Below, one piece after another: positions 1-7,497 of a DNA stretch of 11,349 nucleotides. Source of the DNA: Chloroflexota bacterium (lineage in GTDB: Bacteria; Chloroflexota; Anaerolineae; Anaerolineales; UBA11657); assembly GCA_003670425.1 (NCBI GenBank), contig QWRL01000065.1:1-11349 (forward strand), given 5' to 3'. A program made the translations under genes and the position numbers. Each line of letters opens with the position of its first letter. Position 1 is the first letter of the stretch. A model generated the notes under the pieces. It worked only from the letters and a program-made list of their open reading frames with translations. It was not told the DNA's origin and searched no databases.

Positions 1-2237
1 GGCGGGCGGGCCTGACGGAGATTGAACGCCCCAACCTGATCTTTGCCGGCACCTCTGTGGTTTCCGGCACCGCACGCGCCGTGGTCTTCAGCATTGGCGC
101 GCTGACGCAGTTCGGGCGCATTGCCTCACTGACCCATGCCGTAGTGAGCGAAACCAGCGCGCTGCAAAAGCAGATTGAACGAATCACACGCCGCAGCACT
201 TTGGCTGCCTGCGCGCTGGCAGTCGTTGTGTTTGCGGTGAGCGAAGGCCAGCTTGCAATGGAGGGGCTGGATGCGTTTCTATTAACCGTGGGCCTGCTGG
301 TGGCCACTGTGCCGGTCGGGCTCACACCCATCGTGACGCTGACGCTGGCGATGGCTGCGCAGCGCCTCATCAAACGCGGGGTGCTTGTGAAGCAGCTCTC
401 AGTTTTGGAAACGCTTGGCTCGGTGTCCGTGATCTGCACAGACAAGAGCGGCACGCTCACCCAAAACCAAATGACCGTGCGCACGCTTTGGGTGGGCGGG
501 CAGCGCCTGGAGGTGACGGGGGTTGGCTATGCACCACAAGGCGCAATTGTGCCGGCACCCACCGAGCCCGGGCAGTGCGCCGACCTGGAGCGCCTGCTGT
601 GCGCGGGCACACTTTGCAACAACGCGCGCTTGAACGCACCCACCGCCGACAAGCCCCTGTGGCACTGCCTGGGCGACCAAACCGAAGCTGCGCTGCTGGC
701 GCTGGCGCTGAAAGGCGGACTGCCGGCGGCCGACATGTACACGCAGTTCCCGCGCCTGCACGAGCTGCCCTTTGACGCGCGCCGCAAACGCATGAGCACC
801 ATCCACCAATGCCCGGACGGCGAGCTGGCGTTTGTAAAGGGCGCGCCGCGCGAAGTGCTGCAGCTTTGCGACAGCATCTTGTTGGGCGGGCGCGCGCAGG
901 CGCTGACGGATGAAATGCGCGCGGAGATTCTGGCAGCCAACGAAGACTATGCTGCCAATACGCTGCGCGTGCTGGGCCTGGCACAGCGCCAGCTTTCCGG
1001 GCGCGGTGGCTACACAGAAGCCGGGGTCGAGCAGCAGCTCACATTTTTGGGGCTGGCCGGCATGATGGATCCGGCGCGGCCGGAAGTTGCCGCTGCAGTC
1101 GCCACCTGCCGCACGGCCGGTATTCGCATTGTTATGATTACCGGCGACTACGGCCTGACGGCCGCCACACTGGCGATGCGCGTGGGCATCCTGACGCGCA
1201 CGGATGCGCGCATCATCACCGGCGCAGAAGTGGAGCAGCTGAGCGATGGCGAGCTGCAGGCGGCGCTGGCGGGCGAGGTGCTGTTTGCGCGCATGGCACC
1301 CGAGCACAAGCTGCGCATGGTGGCGGCATTCCAGGCGCGCGGCGATGTGGTGGTGGTCAGCGGCGACGGCGTAAATGACGCGCCGGCACTGCGCAAAGCC
1401 GACATTGGCGTGGCCATGGGCATCACCGGCACAGATGTGGCAATCCAGGCGGCCGACATCGTGCTCACCGATGACAACTTTGGCTCGATTGTGGCCAGCA
1501 TAGAAGAGGGGCGCGCCGTGTACGCCAACTTGCGCAGCTTCATAACTTACATTCTGGCCAGCAATGTGCCGGAGGTGCTGCCGTTTTTGGCAACGGCGCT
1601 ATTTGGCATTCCACTGGCGCTGACGGTGCCGCAAATTTTGGCCATCGACCTGGGCACGGATGTGCTGCCGGCACTGGCACTGGGCAACGAACGCCCGGAC
1701 CGCGGCGCCATGCAGCATGCGCCGCGCCCGCGCAATGAACCTTTGATTGACCGCAAGCTGCTATTGCGCGCCTTTGGCTGGCTGGGTATGATTGAAGCTG
1801 CGCTGTGCTTCGCCGGCTTTGGCGCGGTGTATTGGCTGGCCGGAGCACTGCCGGTGCCGGCCGGGCTGCAGCGCCCGGACTGGCTGCCGGCCATCAGCGC
1901 CAGTGGCGCTGCGCTTTACCTGCTGGCCACAACGGTCTTTCATGTGGGCGTAGTTGCAGCGCAGGTGGGCAACGCCTTTGCCTGCCGCACGGAAACAGAG
2001 CGCTTGACCCGCCGGTTTTGGTTTACCAATGGCTGGTTGTTGCTGGGGGTGGCGGTGGAGATTGTGTTTATCGGCTTGCTGGTTTATGTGCCGGCGCTGG
2101 CGCGCCTGTTTGACCACGCGCCCGTGCCGCTCTGGCTGCTGCCGCTGTTTGCAGCCTTCCCTGCCATCTTGTACGGCCTGGAATGGCTGCGCAAGCTGAG
2201 CGTGCGCACGCGCGCAGCGCGCAGCGCAGCCGCATGA
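1..2237 (+). CDS. P-type cation-transporting ATPase, Na+,K+/H+,K+-ATPase-like (P2C group), 5' end cut off
   Basis: The reading frame is open from the first in-frame codon (nt 3), so the gene starts outside the window; the GTG at 57 is internal. The visible part begins in the actuator domain, so the TGES loop is missing. In order there are: M3-M4 with a PVGL motif (312-323); the phosphorylation motif DKSGTLT with Asp at 441; N-domain FDxRRKRMS and KGAP motifs; a DPAR hinge; TGD; GDGVNDAP at 1362-1385; M5 with SNVPEV (1560-1577); M6 with IDLGTD (1644-1661); and M7-M10. The M5-M10 pattern (NxPE, IDLGTD, HVGVVAAQ, and a final LEWLRKL before the C-terminus) resembles Na,K-ATPase alpha more than SERCA. 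Such pumps hydrolyse ATP to move monovalent cations across the inner membrane. Oddities: the M4 PEGL glutamate is Val (codon 315-317), and DKTGT reads DKSGT. The TrkA pair downstream supports a K+/Na+ role. Family is sure; the ion is not. Confidence 0.93.
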   Translation, partial: RAGLTEIERPNLIFAGTSVVSGTARAVVFSIGALTQFGRIASLTHAVVSETSALQKQIERITRRSTLAACALAVVVFAVSEGQLAMEGLDAFLLTVGLLVATVPVGLTPIVTLTLAMAAQRLIKRGVLVKQLSVLETLGSVSVICTDKSGTLTQNQMTVRTLWVGGQRLEVTGVGYAPQGAIVPAPTEPGQCADLERLLCAGTLCNNARLNAPTADKPLWHCLGDQTEAALLALALKGGLPAADMYTQFPRLHELPFDARRKRMSTIHQCPDGELAFVKGAPREVLQLCDSILLGGRAQALTDEMRAEILAANEDYAANTLRVLGLAQRQLSGRGGYTEAGVEQQLTFLGLAGMMDPARPEVAAAVATCRTAGIRIVMITGDYGLTAATLAMRVGILTRTDARIITGAEVEQLSDGELQAALAGEVLFARMAPEHKLRMVAAFQARGDVVVVSGDGVNDAPALRKADIGVAMGITGTDVAIQAADIVLTDDNFGSIVASIEEGRAVYANLRSFITYILASNVPEVLPFLATALFGIPLALTVPQILAIDLGTDVLPALALGNERPDRGAMQHAPRPRNEPLIDRKLLLRAFGWLGMIEAALCFAGFGAVYWLAGALPVPAGLQRPDWLPAISASGAALYLLATTVFHVGVVAAQVGNAFACRTETERLTRRFWFTNGWLLLGVAVEIVFIGLLVYVPALARLFDHAPVPLWLLPLFAAFPAILYGLEWLRKLSVRTRAARSAAA

Positions 2238-2271
2238 AACAACACGGGCGCACGCGCCACGGAGGGCAGTC

Positions 2272-2925
2272 ATGCAAGTGATCATCATGGGTTGCGGCCG
2301 CTTGGGCGAAGCCGTGGCCCGCCTGCTGCACAGCGAGGGCCACGCCGTCACCGTGGTGGACCGCGATGCCGAGGCACTGGTGCGCCTCGGGCCGGACTTT
2401 GCAAACCGCACCGTCTGCGGCTATGGCTATGACCGCGCCACACTGGTGCAGGCGGGCATAGAAAGCGCCGAGGCCTTTGTGGCCACCAGCTCCTCAGACA
2501 ACGCCAACGTGCTCACGGCGCGCATCGCGCGCAACATTTTCCGCGTGCCGCGCGTGCTGGCGCGCGTCTACGACACGCGCAACGCAGACATCTACAACCG
2601 CCTCGGACTGCAAACCATCTGCCCCACGGCGTGGGGCGCCGGGCGCGCCCTGCAGCTGCTGGCGCATGCGGATGTGGACACGCTGCACAGCTTTGGGCAG
2701 GGCGAGGTGGAGCTGGTGCGCGCCGATGTGCCGCGCGCATTGGAAGGGCAGTCCGTCAGCCAGCTGCAGGTGGCGGGCGAGATCACAGTTGCCTCCATCA
2801 CGCGCGACAACCAGGCCTTTGTGCCGGTGAGCGGCACACTGCTGCGCGCCGGCGATGTTTTGCACCTTTCAGTTTTGTCGGCGGCGCTGGAGCGGCTGGT
2901 GGCGCTGCTGGCGCTCAAGGAGTGA
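2272..2925 (+). CDS. TrkA-family K+ transport regulator (RCK_N + RCK_C), first of a pair
   Basis: This 217-residue cytoplasmic protein has a Rossmann RCK_N/TrkA-N domain (about residues 1-130) with the dinucleotide-binding GCGRLG at 7-12 and the ribose-binding acidic residue Asp30 (VVDRD). A TrkA_C/RCK_C domain follows from about residue 135 to the end. RCK proteins bind NAD(H) or ATP/ADP and gate Trk/Ktr K+ channels. The start is set by GGAGG at 2261-2265, 6 nt before the ATG and 34 nt after the ATPase stop, so it is probably co-transcribed with the pump. It is half the length of two-repeat E. coli TrkA (458 residues). Together with the next gene it resembles the actinobacterial CeoB/CeoC arrangement. 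No channel-forming TrkH/KtrB gene is visible, so its partner is either upstream of the window or unlinked. Confidence 0.93.
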   Translation: MQVIIMGCGRLGEAVARLLHSEGHAVTVVDRDAEALVRLGPDFANRTVCGYGYDRATLVQAGIESAEAFVATSSSDNANVLTARIARNIFRVPRVLARVYDTRNADIYNRLGLQTICPTAWGAGRALQLLAHADVDTLHSFGQGEVELVRADVPRALEGQSVSQLQVAGEITVASITRDNQAFVPVSGTLLRAGDVLHLSVLSAALERLVALLALKE

Positions 2926-2929
2926 TGCT

Positions 2930-3619
2930 ATGCATGTTGTGATTGTGGGCGGCGGGCGCACCGGCCTGCACCTGGCGGGCCTGCTGCTGGAGGGCCGGCA
3001 CACCGTGCGCATTGTGGAGCGGCGCGGCAAAGACCTGCTGGAGCTGCAGCGCGCGCTGCCCGCCGCGGTGATTGTGACCGGTGATGGCAGCTCACCAGAG
3101 GTGCTGGAGCGCGCCGGCATCCGGGAAGCCAAGGTGCTGGCAGCCGTTGCCGGTCTGGACGAATCCAATTTGGTGGTGTGCACGCTGGCACGCTTTGAGT
3201 TCCGCGTGCCGCGCACCATCGCCCGCATCAACAACCCCATCAACGCGTGGCTCTTTACGCCGCAAATGGGTGTGGATGTGGCGCTCAACCAGGCTGACCT
3301 GCTTGCCAAGATGGTGACGGAAGAGATGTCCATGGGCGACATGATGACGCTCTTCAAGCTGCGCCGCGGCGCATACTCCATGGTGGAGGAAAAAATTCCG
3401 CCGGGTGCCAAGGCGGTGGGCGTACACCTGCGTGATTTGCAAATGCCGGCCAACTCCATTGTGTGCGCCATTCTGCGCGGCGCAGAGGTGGTGGTGCCGC
3501 ATGGCGCCACGCAGCTGCTGGCCGGCGATGAAGTGCTCGCGCTGGTGGATGCAGCCGGTGCGCAGCATTTGGCAGAGTTGTTTGCGCGCCCCGGCCAGCC
3601 GCTACTGCCAGCAGCGTGA
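2930..3619 (+). CDS. TrkA-family K+ transport regulator (RCK_N + RCK_C), second of a pair
   Basis: This is a 229-residue RCK protein homologous to the preceding gene. GGGRTG lies at residues 7-12, and an acidic residue (Glu30, IVERR) replaces the Asp at the end of beta-2. A matching FRVPRTIARINN stretch ends the RCK_N core, and an RCK_C domain occupies about residues 145-220. The frame is open further upstream, to about 2855. However, the ATG at 2930 is chosen because AAGGAG (2917-2922) precedes it by 7 nt and the homology begins exactly there; the extra upstream residues are an out-of-frame reading of the first TrkA gene. The gap to that gene's stop is only 4 nt, so translational coupling is likely. 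The pair probably arose by tandem duplication and could form hetero-oligomeric gating rings. The Glu/Asp difference may mean different nucleotide preferences; that is inference. Confidence 0.93.
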   Translation: MHVVIVGGGRTGLHLAGLLLEGRHTVRIVERRGKDLLELQRALPAAVIVTGDGSSPEVLERAGIREAKVLAAVAGLDESNLVVCTLARFEFRVPRTIARINNPINAWLFTPQMGVDVALNQADLLAKMVTEEMSMGDMMTLFKLRRGAYSMVEEKIPPGAKAVGVHLRDLQMPANSIVCAILRGAEVVVPHGATQLLAGDEVLALVDAAGAQHLAELFARPGQPLLPAA

Positions 3620-3636
3620 TTGCAGCGCGGCCCTGC

Positions 3637-3660
3637 CTGCGCTGCGGGCATGCAGCGCAG
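3637..3660. repeat. 9-bp perfect inverted repeat (hairpin) after the trkA pair
   Basis: CTGCGCTGC (3637-3645) and GCAGCGCAG (3652-3660) flank a 6-nt loop, GGGCAT, starting 17 nt after the second TrkA stop. It could end the pump/TrkA transcript, but no T-run follows, so it is not a standard intrinsic terminator. The same arms recur fused as a palindrome at 10997-11014. Confidence 0.6.
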
Positions 3661-3845
3661 CCGCCAACGGCCGTGGAACTTGCGCCGGCAGATTTTTGGC
3701 GGCGCTGAAGTTAATCTAGCGCACTGCAACCGCATGCGGCGCACGGTTCCGTCCGGCATATCACCCAGCGCCTGCCAGCTGCAGCGCTTGAACAAATTTT
3801 CTTGCCTGCGCCGCGCCACACCTCCTTCCGCATGGATCAATAAAA

Positions 3846-6443
3846 ATGTTTGAGCGGCTCCCGCAGCGCTTGGCCGGCTGGCGATCCGTGCTGGCAGCAT
3901 TCGCGTTCTACCAGCTGCTGGCAATCCTGCTGACCCTGCCGGCAATTGCCCGCCTGTCCACTGCGCTCGTCGGCCAGCTGGGCAGCGACGCGCATGAAAA
4001 TGTCTGGTTCATCTGGTGGGTGCGCGAGTCTTTGCTGCGCAGCGCCGCCAGCCCGGCTTTGATTAGCATTCTGAACCACCCCGCCGGCCAGTATGTGCCG
4101 CTGGCGCTCACGCAGCTACCCGCGTTCATTCTGCCGGCAATTTTGGCGCTCTGGATTTCACCCGCGGCTGCCTATAACCTGGCCATGCTGCTGGCGCCGG
4201 CGCTAAACGCTGCAGCCATGTTTGTCTTCACATTGGATTTGACGCAGCGCAGGCTCGCAGCTTTTTGGGGCGGGCTGTTGTTTGGGTTCAGCCCAGCCCT
4301 CTGGGGCCATATGACGGGCGGACATCTAAACATTGTGTGGCTGGTGGGCTTTCCAGTGTTCGCATTTTTCTTGCGGCGCTTGCTGCTGGCAGGCGGGTGG
4401 CGCAATGTGACCGGCACGGCGTTTGGTGCGCTGCTGGCTTGCGGACACCCCAACCTGCCAGCATACTTTTTGCTGCCGGTGGCACTAGCGCTGGCATGGG
4501 CACACGCAGACCAATTGCGCGAGGCGCGCGTACGGGCAGCGCTGCTGGCCGCACTGGCATTGGCGCTGGCATTGATCATGCCGCTTTACTGGCCAATGCT
4601 GGCCGCTGCCCGCAGCGTCAGCGAAACCAACACGCATGTTGGCGGCGTGGTCAGCCAATCGGTGGATTTGTTGTCGCTCTTCATGCCGCCGCCCGGTCAC
4701 CCACTGCTGCGCCGCAGCCCGCTGGCCGCGCTTGCCAACAGCGCAGTTGAAACGCCATATGAGTCGATTGGCTATGCCGGCTATGCAGCCCTGCTGACGG
4801 CTGTGTTTGGAGTTTGGGCCTTGCGGGGCCAGCGTGCGCTGCGCGCGTGGCTGGTGCTGCTGCTTGCAGCGGGCGTGCTCATGCTGGGTCCGCTTCTAAA
4901 AGTTGGCGGGGCCGCGCTGGCCGTCACAGTGGAAGGGCGCGCGCAATCAATCCTGCTGCCTTATCAGGCGCTGGCGCAGCTGCCGCTGTTTCAGTGGAGC
5001 CGGGCGCCCGCGCGTTTTGCGCTCACATTTCACTTTGCGCTGGCGGTGCTGGGCGCGTACGGAGTGGCGCAGCTGCTGCCGCGCCTGCGCGCAGCGCCGG
5101 CCTGGCTGGTTGTGGGCGCGCTGGCTGCCTTTAGCATTGGCGAGCGTTTGGTGGCATTGCCTTTTCCGCTGGCGCTGCAGCCGGCATCGCCGGTGCTCAA
5201 CACCCTCGCCGCTAAATGCACCAACAGCAGCCGCGCAGTGGTGAACATCCCCGCCGGCTACACGGCAAACTACCTGGGACTGTTTGGCCAGACGGTGCAT
5301 CATTGTCCGCTGCTGGGCGGGCGCGTCTTCCGCGGTGTTCCCAACGGCGAAACAAGCCTGGACTTTGTGGATGCCCTGCTGCGCCCCGGGCCGGCGCAAG
5401 ATATTGTGAGCCGGCCCACAACAGAAGCTGTGAAGCGCGCACTGCAGCACTATGCAGTTGGCTACGTCTTCCTGCAGCATTTGGGCGAGGGCTACAGTGA
5501 AGACCAGCGCAACTGGCTGCGCAGCACATTTGGGGAGCCGGCAGCAGCCGGCGACGTGGAGAGCTTGTTTGCCGCCACGCCCGCTCTAACAAATGGCACG
5601 CTGCCGGTGTGGGCGCTGGCGCCGGGGCAATGGTCAGATGCACAGCAATGGGGCAGCGCGCCGGCGCGCTGGTTCAGCGGCAGCGCCCGCATCTATCTAT
5701 TCCTGCCGCAACCGCAGCGCGGCCATCTGGCCTTTACCGCCATTCCCGGCTTGCAACTGCACCGCGTGGAAATGCTGGTGAACGGTACCGCAGCTGCAGC
5801 GTATGCGATTGGCGACTGGGCGCCGTACGCGTCGCCAACACTGGACCTGCCCGCCGGCGTAAATGTAATTGAGTTTGCGGACCGCTCGGGCACCGAAAAC
5901 TTATGGGGTGACCTGCGCTGCCTGGGCGGCACGCCGCTCGCCGGAAAATTTGCGGCGGACGTTGCTTGCAACCCGCACCTGAAGGGCGCGCGCGCCGTCA
6001 GCGTTGCGCTGCAAGCGGTGAAGTTTGTGCCCGGCCCGGCGCAACCGCCGCTGGCGCAGTTTGGCCCCGAACTGCAGCTGTTGAATGCTGCTTGGCCACT
6101 CGAAGTTAGCAGCGGCACAGATCTGCAAGTGCTGCTTGGCTGGCAGGCACTGCAAAAGCCCGGCGCAGATTACACATTTTTTATCCACGTCAAGGATGCC
6201 GCCGGCCAGCTGGTGGCCCAACATGATGGCCAGCCGCTCGCAAACAATTTCTCCACACTGCAATGGCACGCCGGCGACCAGATCAGTTTCCACTTGCGGG
6301 TGCCGCTGCCCGCGCAACTACCTGCCGGCAACTACCATTTGGTATTGGGGGTGTACAACGCACAAACCGGCACCCGCCTCGATACCGCACAGGGTACCGA
6401 TGGCTTGCTGCAACTGGGAGCGGTTCGCGTCCGGGCGCCCTAG
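3846..6443 (+). CDS. GT-C-like polytopic membrane protein (probable lipid-linked-sugar glycosyltransferase) with C-terminal beta-domain
   Basis: This is an 865-residue integral membrane protein. Residues 1 to about 450 form roughly 11 hydrophobic segments (for example 14-36, 86-104, 108-129, 163-180). The first periplasmic loop carries an acidic motif, GSDAHENVWFIWW (Asp48, Glu51), the usual place for the catalytic carboxylate in GT-C enzymes, which use polyprenyl-phosphate sugars. Another polar loop has TGGHLN (His160). Residues about 457-720 are soluble and include a short HYAVGYVFLQH strand pattern. Residues about 720-865 form a beta-sandwich-like module with FIHVKD, W(H)AGDQ and LPAGNYHLVLGVYN motifs. 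I recognise that module from the C-terminus of many large Chloroflexota membrane glycosyltransferases. The start at 3846 has only a weak SD (GGATC about 8-12 nt upstream). No exact donor or acceptor can be assigned. Confidence 0.8.
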   Translation: MFERLPQRLAGWRSVLAAFAFYQLLAILLTLPAIARLSTALVGQLGSDAHENVWFIWWVRESLLRSAASPALISILNHPAGQYVPLALTQLPAFILPAILALWISPAAAYNLAMLLAPALNAAAMFVFTLDLTQRRLAAFWGGLLFGFSPALWGHMTGGHLNIVWLVGFPVFAFFLRRLLLAGGWRNVTGTAFGALLACGHPNLPAYFLLPVALALAWAHADQLREARVRAALLAALALALALIMPLYWPMLAAARSVSETNTHVGGVVSQSVDLLSLFMPPPGHPLLRRSPLAALANSAVETPYESIGYAGYAALLTAVFGVWALRGQRALRAWLVLLLAAGVLMLGPLLKVGGAALAVTVEGRAQSILLPYQALAQLPLFQWSRAPARFALTFHFALAVLGAYGVAQLLPRLRAAPAWLVVGALAAFSIGERLVALPFPLALQPASPVLNTLAAKCTNSSRAVVNIPAGYTANYLGLFGQTVHHCPLLGGRVFRGVPNGETSLDFVDALLRPGPAQDIVSRPTTEAVKRALQHYAVGYVFLQHLGEGYSEDQRNWLRSTFGEPAAAGDVESLFAATPALTNGTLPVWALAPGQWSDAQQWGSAPARWFSGSARIYLFLPQPQRGHLAFTAIPGLQLHRVEMLVNGTAAAAYAIGDWAPYASPTLDLPAGVNVIEFADRSGTENLWGDLRCLGGTPLAGKFAADVACNPHLKGARAVSVALQAVKFVPGPAQPPLAQFGPELQLLNAAWPLEVSSGTDLQVLLGWQALQKPGADYTFFIHVKDAAGQLVAQHDGQPLANNFSTLQWHAGDQISFHLRVPLPAQLPAGNYHLVLGVYNAQTGTRLDTAQGTDGLLQLGAVRVRAP

Positions 6444-6613
6444 AGCCCGCGTACTGCACGCACTGCAAAACAATGCAACAGCTGCAGCGCCGGCAGCATT
6501 AGTTAGCGCTTCAGAACCGCGCCCAGGCACTGCGCTGTCACAGACGCTTGCGTAACGCGCTGGTTGTGTTTGTCTCATTAGTTATGATGCTGCCAAGTAA
6601 CTGCACAGACAGC

Positions 6614-6634
6614 GCTGCGGGCATCCTCCGCAGC
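6614..6634. repeat. 7-bp inverted repeat in the convergent gap
   Basis: GCTGCGG (6614-6620), a 7-nt loop and CCGCAGC (6628-6634) lie between two convergent genes. There is no T-run on either side. The 13-mer GCGCTGCGGGCAT at 6612-6624 is identical to 3639-3651 in the hairpin after the TrkA genes. It may slow or end transcription from either side, but this is not demonstrated. Confidence 0.45.
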
Positions 6635-6667
6635 TGCTGCAGGTGCGCAGCTCCGCTGCCCGCGGCT

Positions 6668-7054
6668 TCACTCAATAAACTGCTGCAGGTTTGGCTGAAA
6701 AAAATTGGGGCCCTTTAGAACTTTGCCATCGCTCTCACGCCGCACAGGTTTGCCATCCGCGCCCAGCTTGCTCATGTTAGAGCGGTGAACTTCGGCAAAA
6801 GCGGCCGCCTTCACCTTGTGCAGCCCCAGCGAGAGAAACGCACCATCCAGCACGTATTGCAAATCCACAAGTGCATCAAGCGCTGCCAGCGGATTGGCAG
6901 CCGCCACTGCAGCCTTAAATTCCTCAAGCTCCTCCGCTAACAGGCTAACACGCAACGCATTGATGCGCGCGTCCGCTAGGTCCGGCGCCGCCTTGACGGC
7001 CAGACCGTAGGTTTCATGAAATTCGCGCACCTGTTCCAGTGTTGTCTTGTGCAT
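6668..7054 (-). CDS. MazG/PRA-PH-like nucleotide pyrophosphohydrolase
   Basis: This 128-residue all-alpha protein belongs to the MazG/phosphoribosyl-ATP pyrophosphohydrolase superfamily, which hydrolyses nucleotides to monophosphates and pyrophosphate using Mg2+. Visible hallmarks are VREFHETYGL near the start; the metal-binding EELEE at residues 41-45; DALVDLQYV at 60-68; then EVHRSNMSKLGADGKP at about 88-103; and KVLKGPNFFQP at 111-121. The last two blocks are typical of the short stand-alone family often named phosphoribosyl-ATP pyrophosphohydrolase-like. The real substrate is unknown: it could be house-cleaning of damaged NTPs/dNTPs, or ppGpp-related. It is not next to his genes, so a HisE role is unlikely. 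The start ATG at 7054 matches the family N-terminus, but no strong SD is visible. It converges with the membrane-protein gene to its left. Confidence 0.9.
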   Translation of the reverse strand: MHKTTLEQVREFHETYGLAVKAAPDLADARINALRVSLLAEELEEFKAAVAAANPLAALDALVDLQYVLDGAFLSLGLHKVKAAAFAEVHRSNMSKLGADGKPVRRESDGKVLKGPNFFQPNLQQFIE

Positions 7055-7112
7055 TCAGCTTGCTCTCAGTTACGGGGATTGCAGCAGCATTTGATGCCGG
7101 CTGCCCAACCCG

Positions 7113-7141
7113 ATTATCGCCCAAGAGATTGTAAGTGCACA
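7113..7141 (-). promoter_or_regulatory. Candidate promoter for the pyrophosphohydrolase gene
   Basis: Read on the minus strand, a -10-like GATAAT (7118-7113, 5/6 to consensus) sits 17 nt after a weak -35-like TGTGCA (7141-7136, 3/6). It would give a leader of about 50 nt before the ATG at 7054. The -10 is good and the -35 is poor, so this is tentative. Confidence 0.3.
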
Positions 7142-7431
7142 GTGATCTGTGCCAGGCCACAAACAACAAATCCGGCGCCGGACAGTGCGCGCACGATTCA
7201 GTCTGCGCCTTGCAACAGCTTTAGCTGGCTATGTGAATGCAAGCATCCTTTGCCCACGCTCACCATGCACGAGCGGCAGGCGCACCTGCCACAATCAGTT
7301 ATTTGCTCAAAATAACGACCCACATCATATCCTAGCTTAAATCACAAAGAATAAGAGCAATATTCCCAAGAAAACCCCTTGACAGCGGGAGGACGCGATT
7401 GTGCGGCTTAATTTTTTGTACAAGGTTAGTG

Positions 7432-7460
7432 CTGACAATCCTCAAACATGTGGATACAAT
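7432..7460 (+). promoter_or_regulatory. Sigma70-type promoter for the sigma4-HARE gene
   Basis: CTGACA (7432-7437, 5/6) and TACAAT (7455-7460, 5/6) are separated by exactly 17 nt. Transcription would start near 7467, leaving a leader of about 31 nt. That leader contains a strong ribosome-binding site, AAAGGGGG (7484-7491), 6 nt before the ATG at 7498. It is the clearest promoter in the window. The palindrome TTGTACAA at 7416-7423 is a possible operator. Confidence 0.65.
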
Positions 7461-7497
7461 GCGAACCGATACAGCAGTTAGAGAAAGGGGGTAAATC

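Larger units (their letters stand above)
7055..7497. other. 443-nt non-coding gap with divergent promoters
   Basis: No convincing gene is seen; the short open frames here lack family motifs. It is richer in A+T than the flanks, especially 7300-7497. It separates the minus-strand pyrophosphohydrolase from the plus-strand sigma-like regulator and should carry promoters for both. An 8-bp palindrome, TTGTACAA (7416-7423), lies just upstream of the mapped -35 box. Confidence 0.7.

Noticed and set aside
399..1307. 302-codon open frame on the minus strand inside the ATPase gene
   Set aside because: It is antisense to clear P-type ATPase motifs, is Arg/Ala/His-rich low complexity and has no family signature; it arises from GC-rich codons.
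2855..2929. N-terminal extension of the second TrkA protein
   Set aside because: It overlaps the first TrkA gene out of frame, has no SD, and the RCK homology starts exactly at the ATG at 2930.
3620..3853. 77-codon frame between the TrkA and GT-C genes
   Set aside because: TTG start abutting a stop, no SD, no recognisable motif, Cys/Arg-rich composition typical of a spurious frame.
6583..6588. TATGAT as a -10 box on the plus strand in the convergent gap, possibly for a small RNA
   Set aside because: No -35 at 16-18 nt and no T-run terminator downstream; too weak to call.
7016..7340. Short plus-strand frames in the gap left of the sigma4-HARE gene
   Set aside because: They overlap the pyrophosphohydrolase start or non-coding AT-rich sequence, lack an SD and have no family motif.
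7379..7413. TTGACA (7379-7384) with TTAATT (7408-7413) as a promoter
   Set aside because: The spacer is 23 nt, too long; the CTGACA-17-TACAAT pair downstream is far better.
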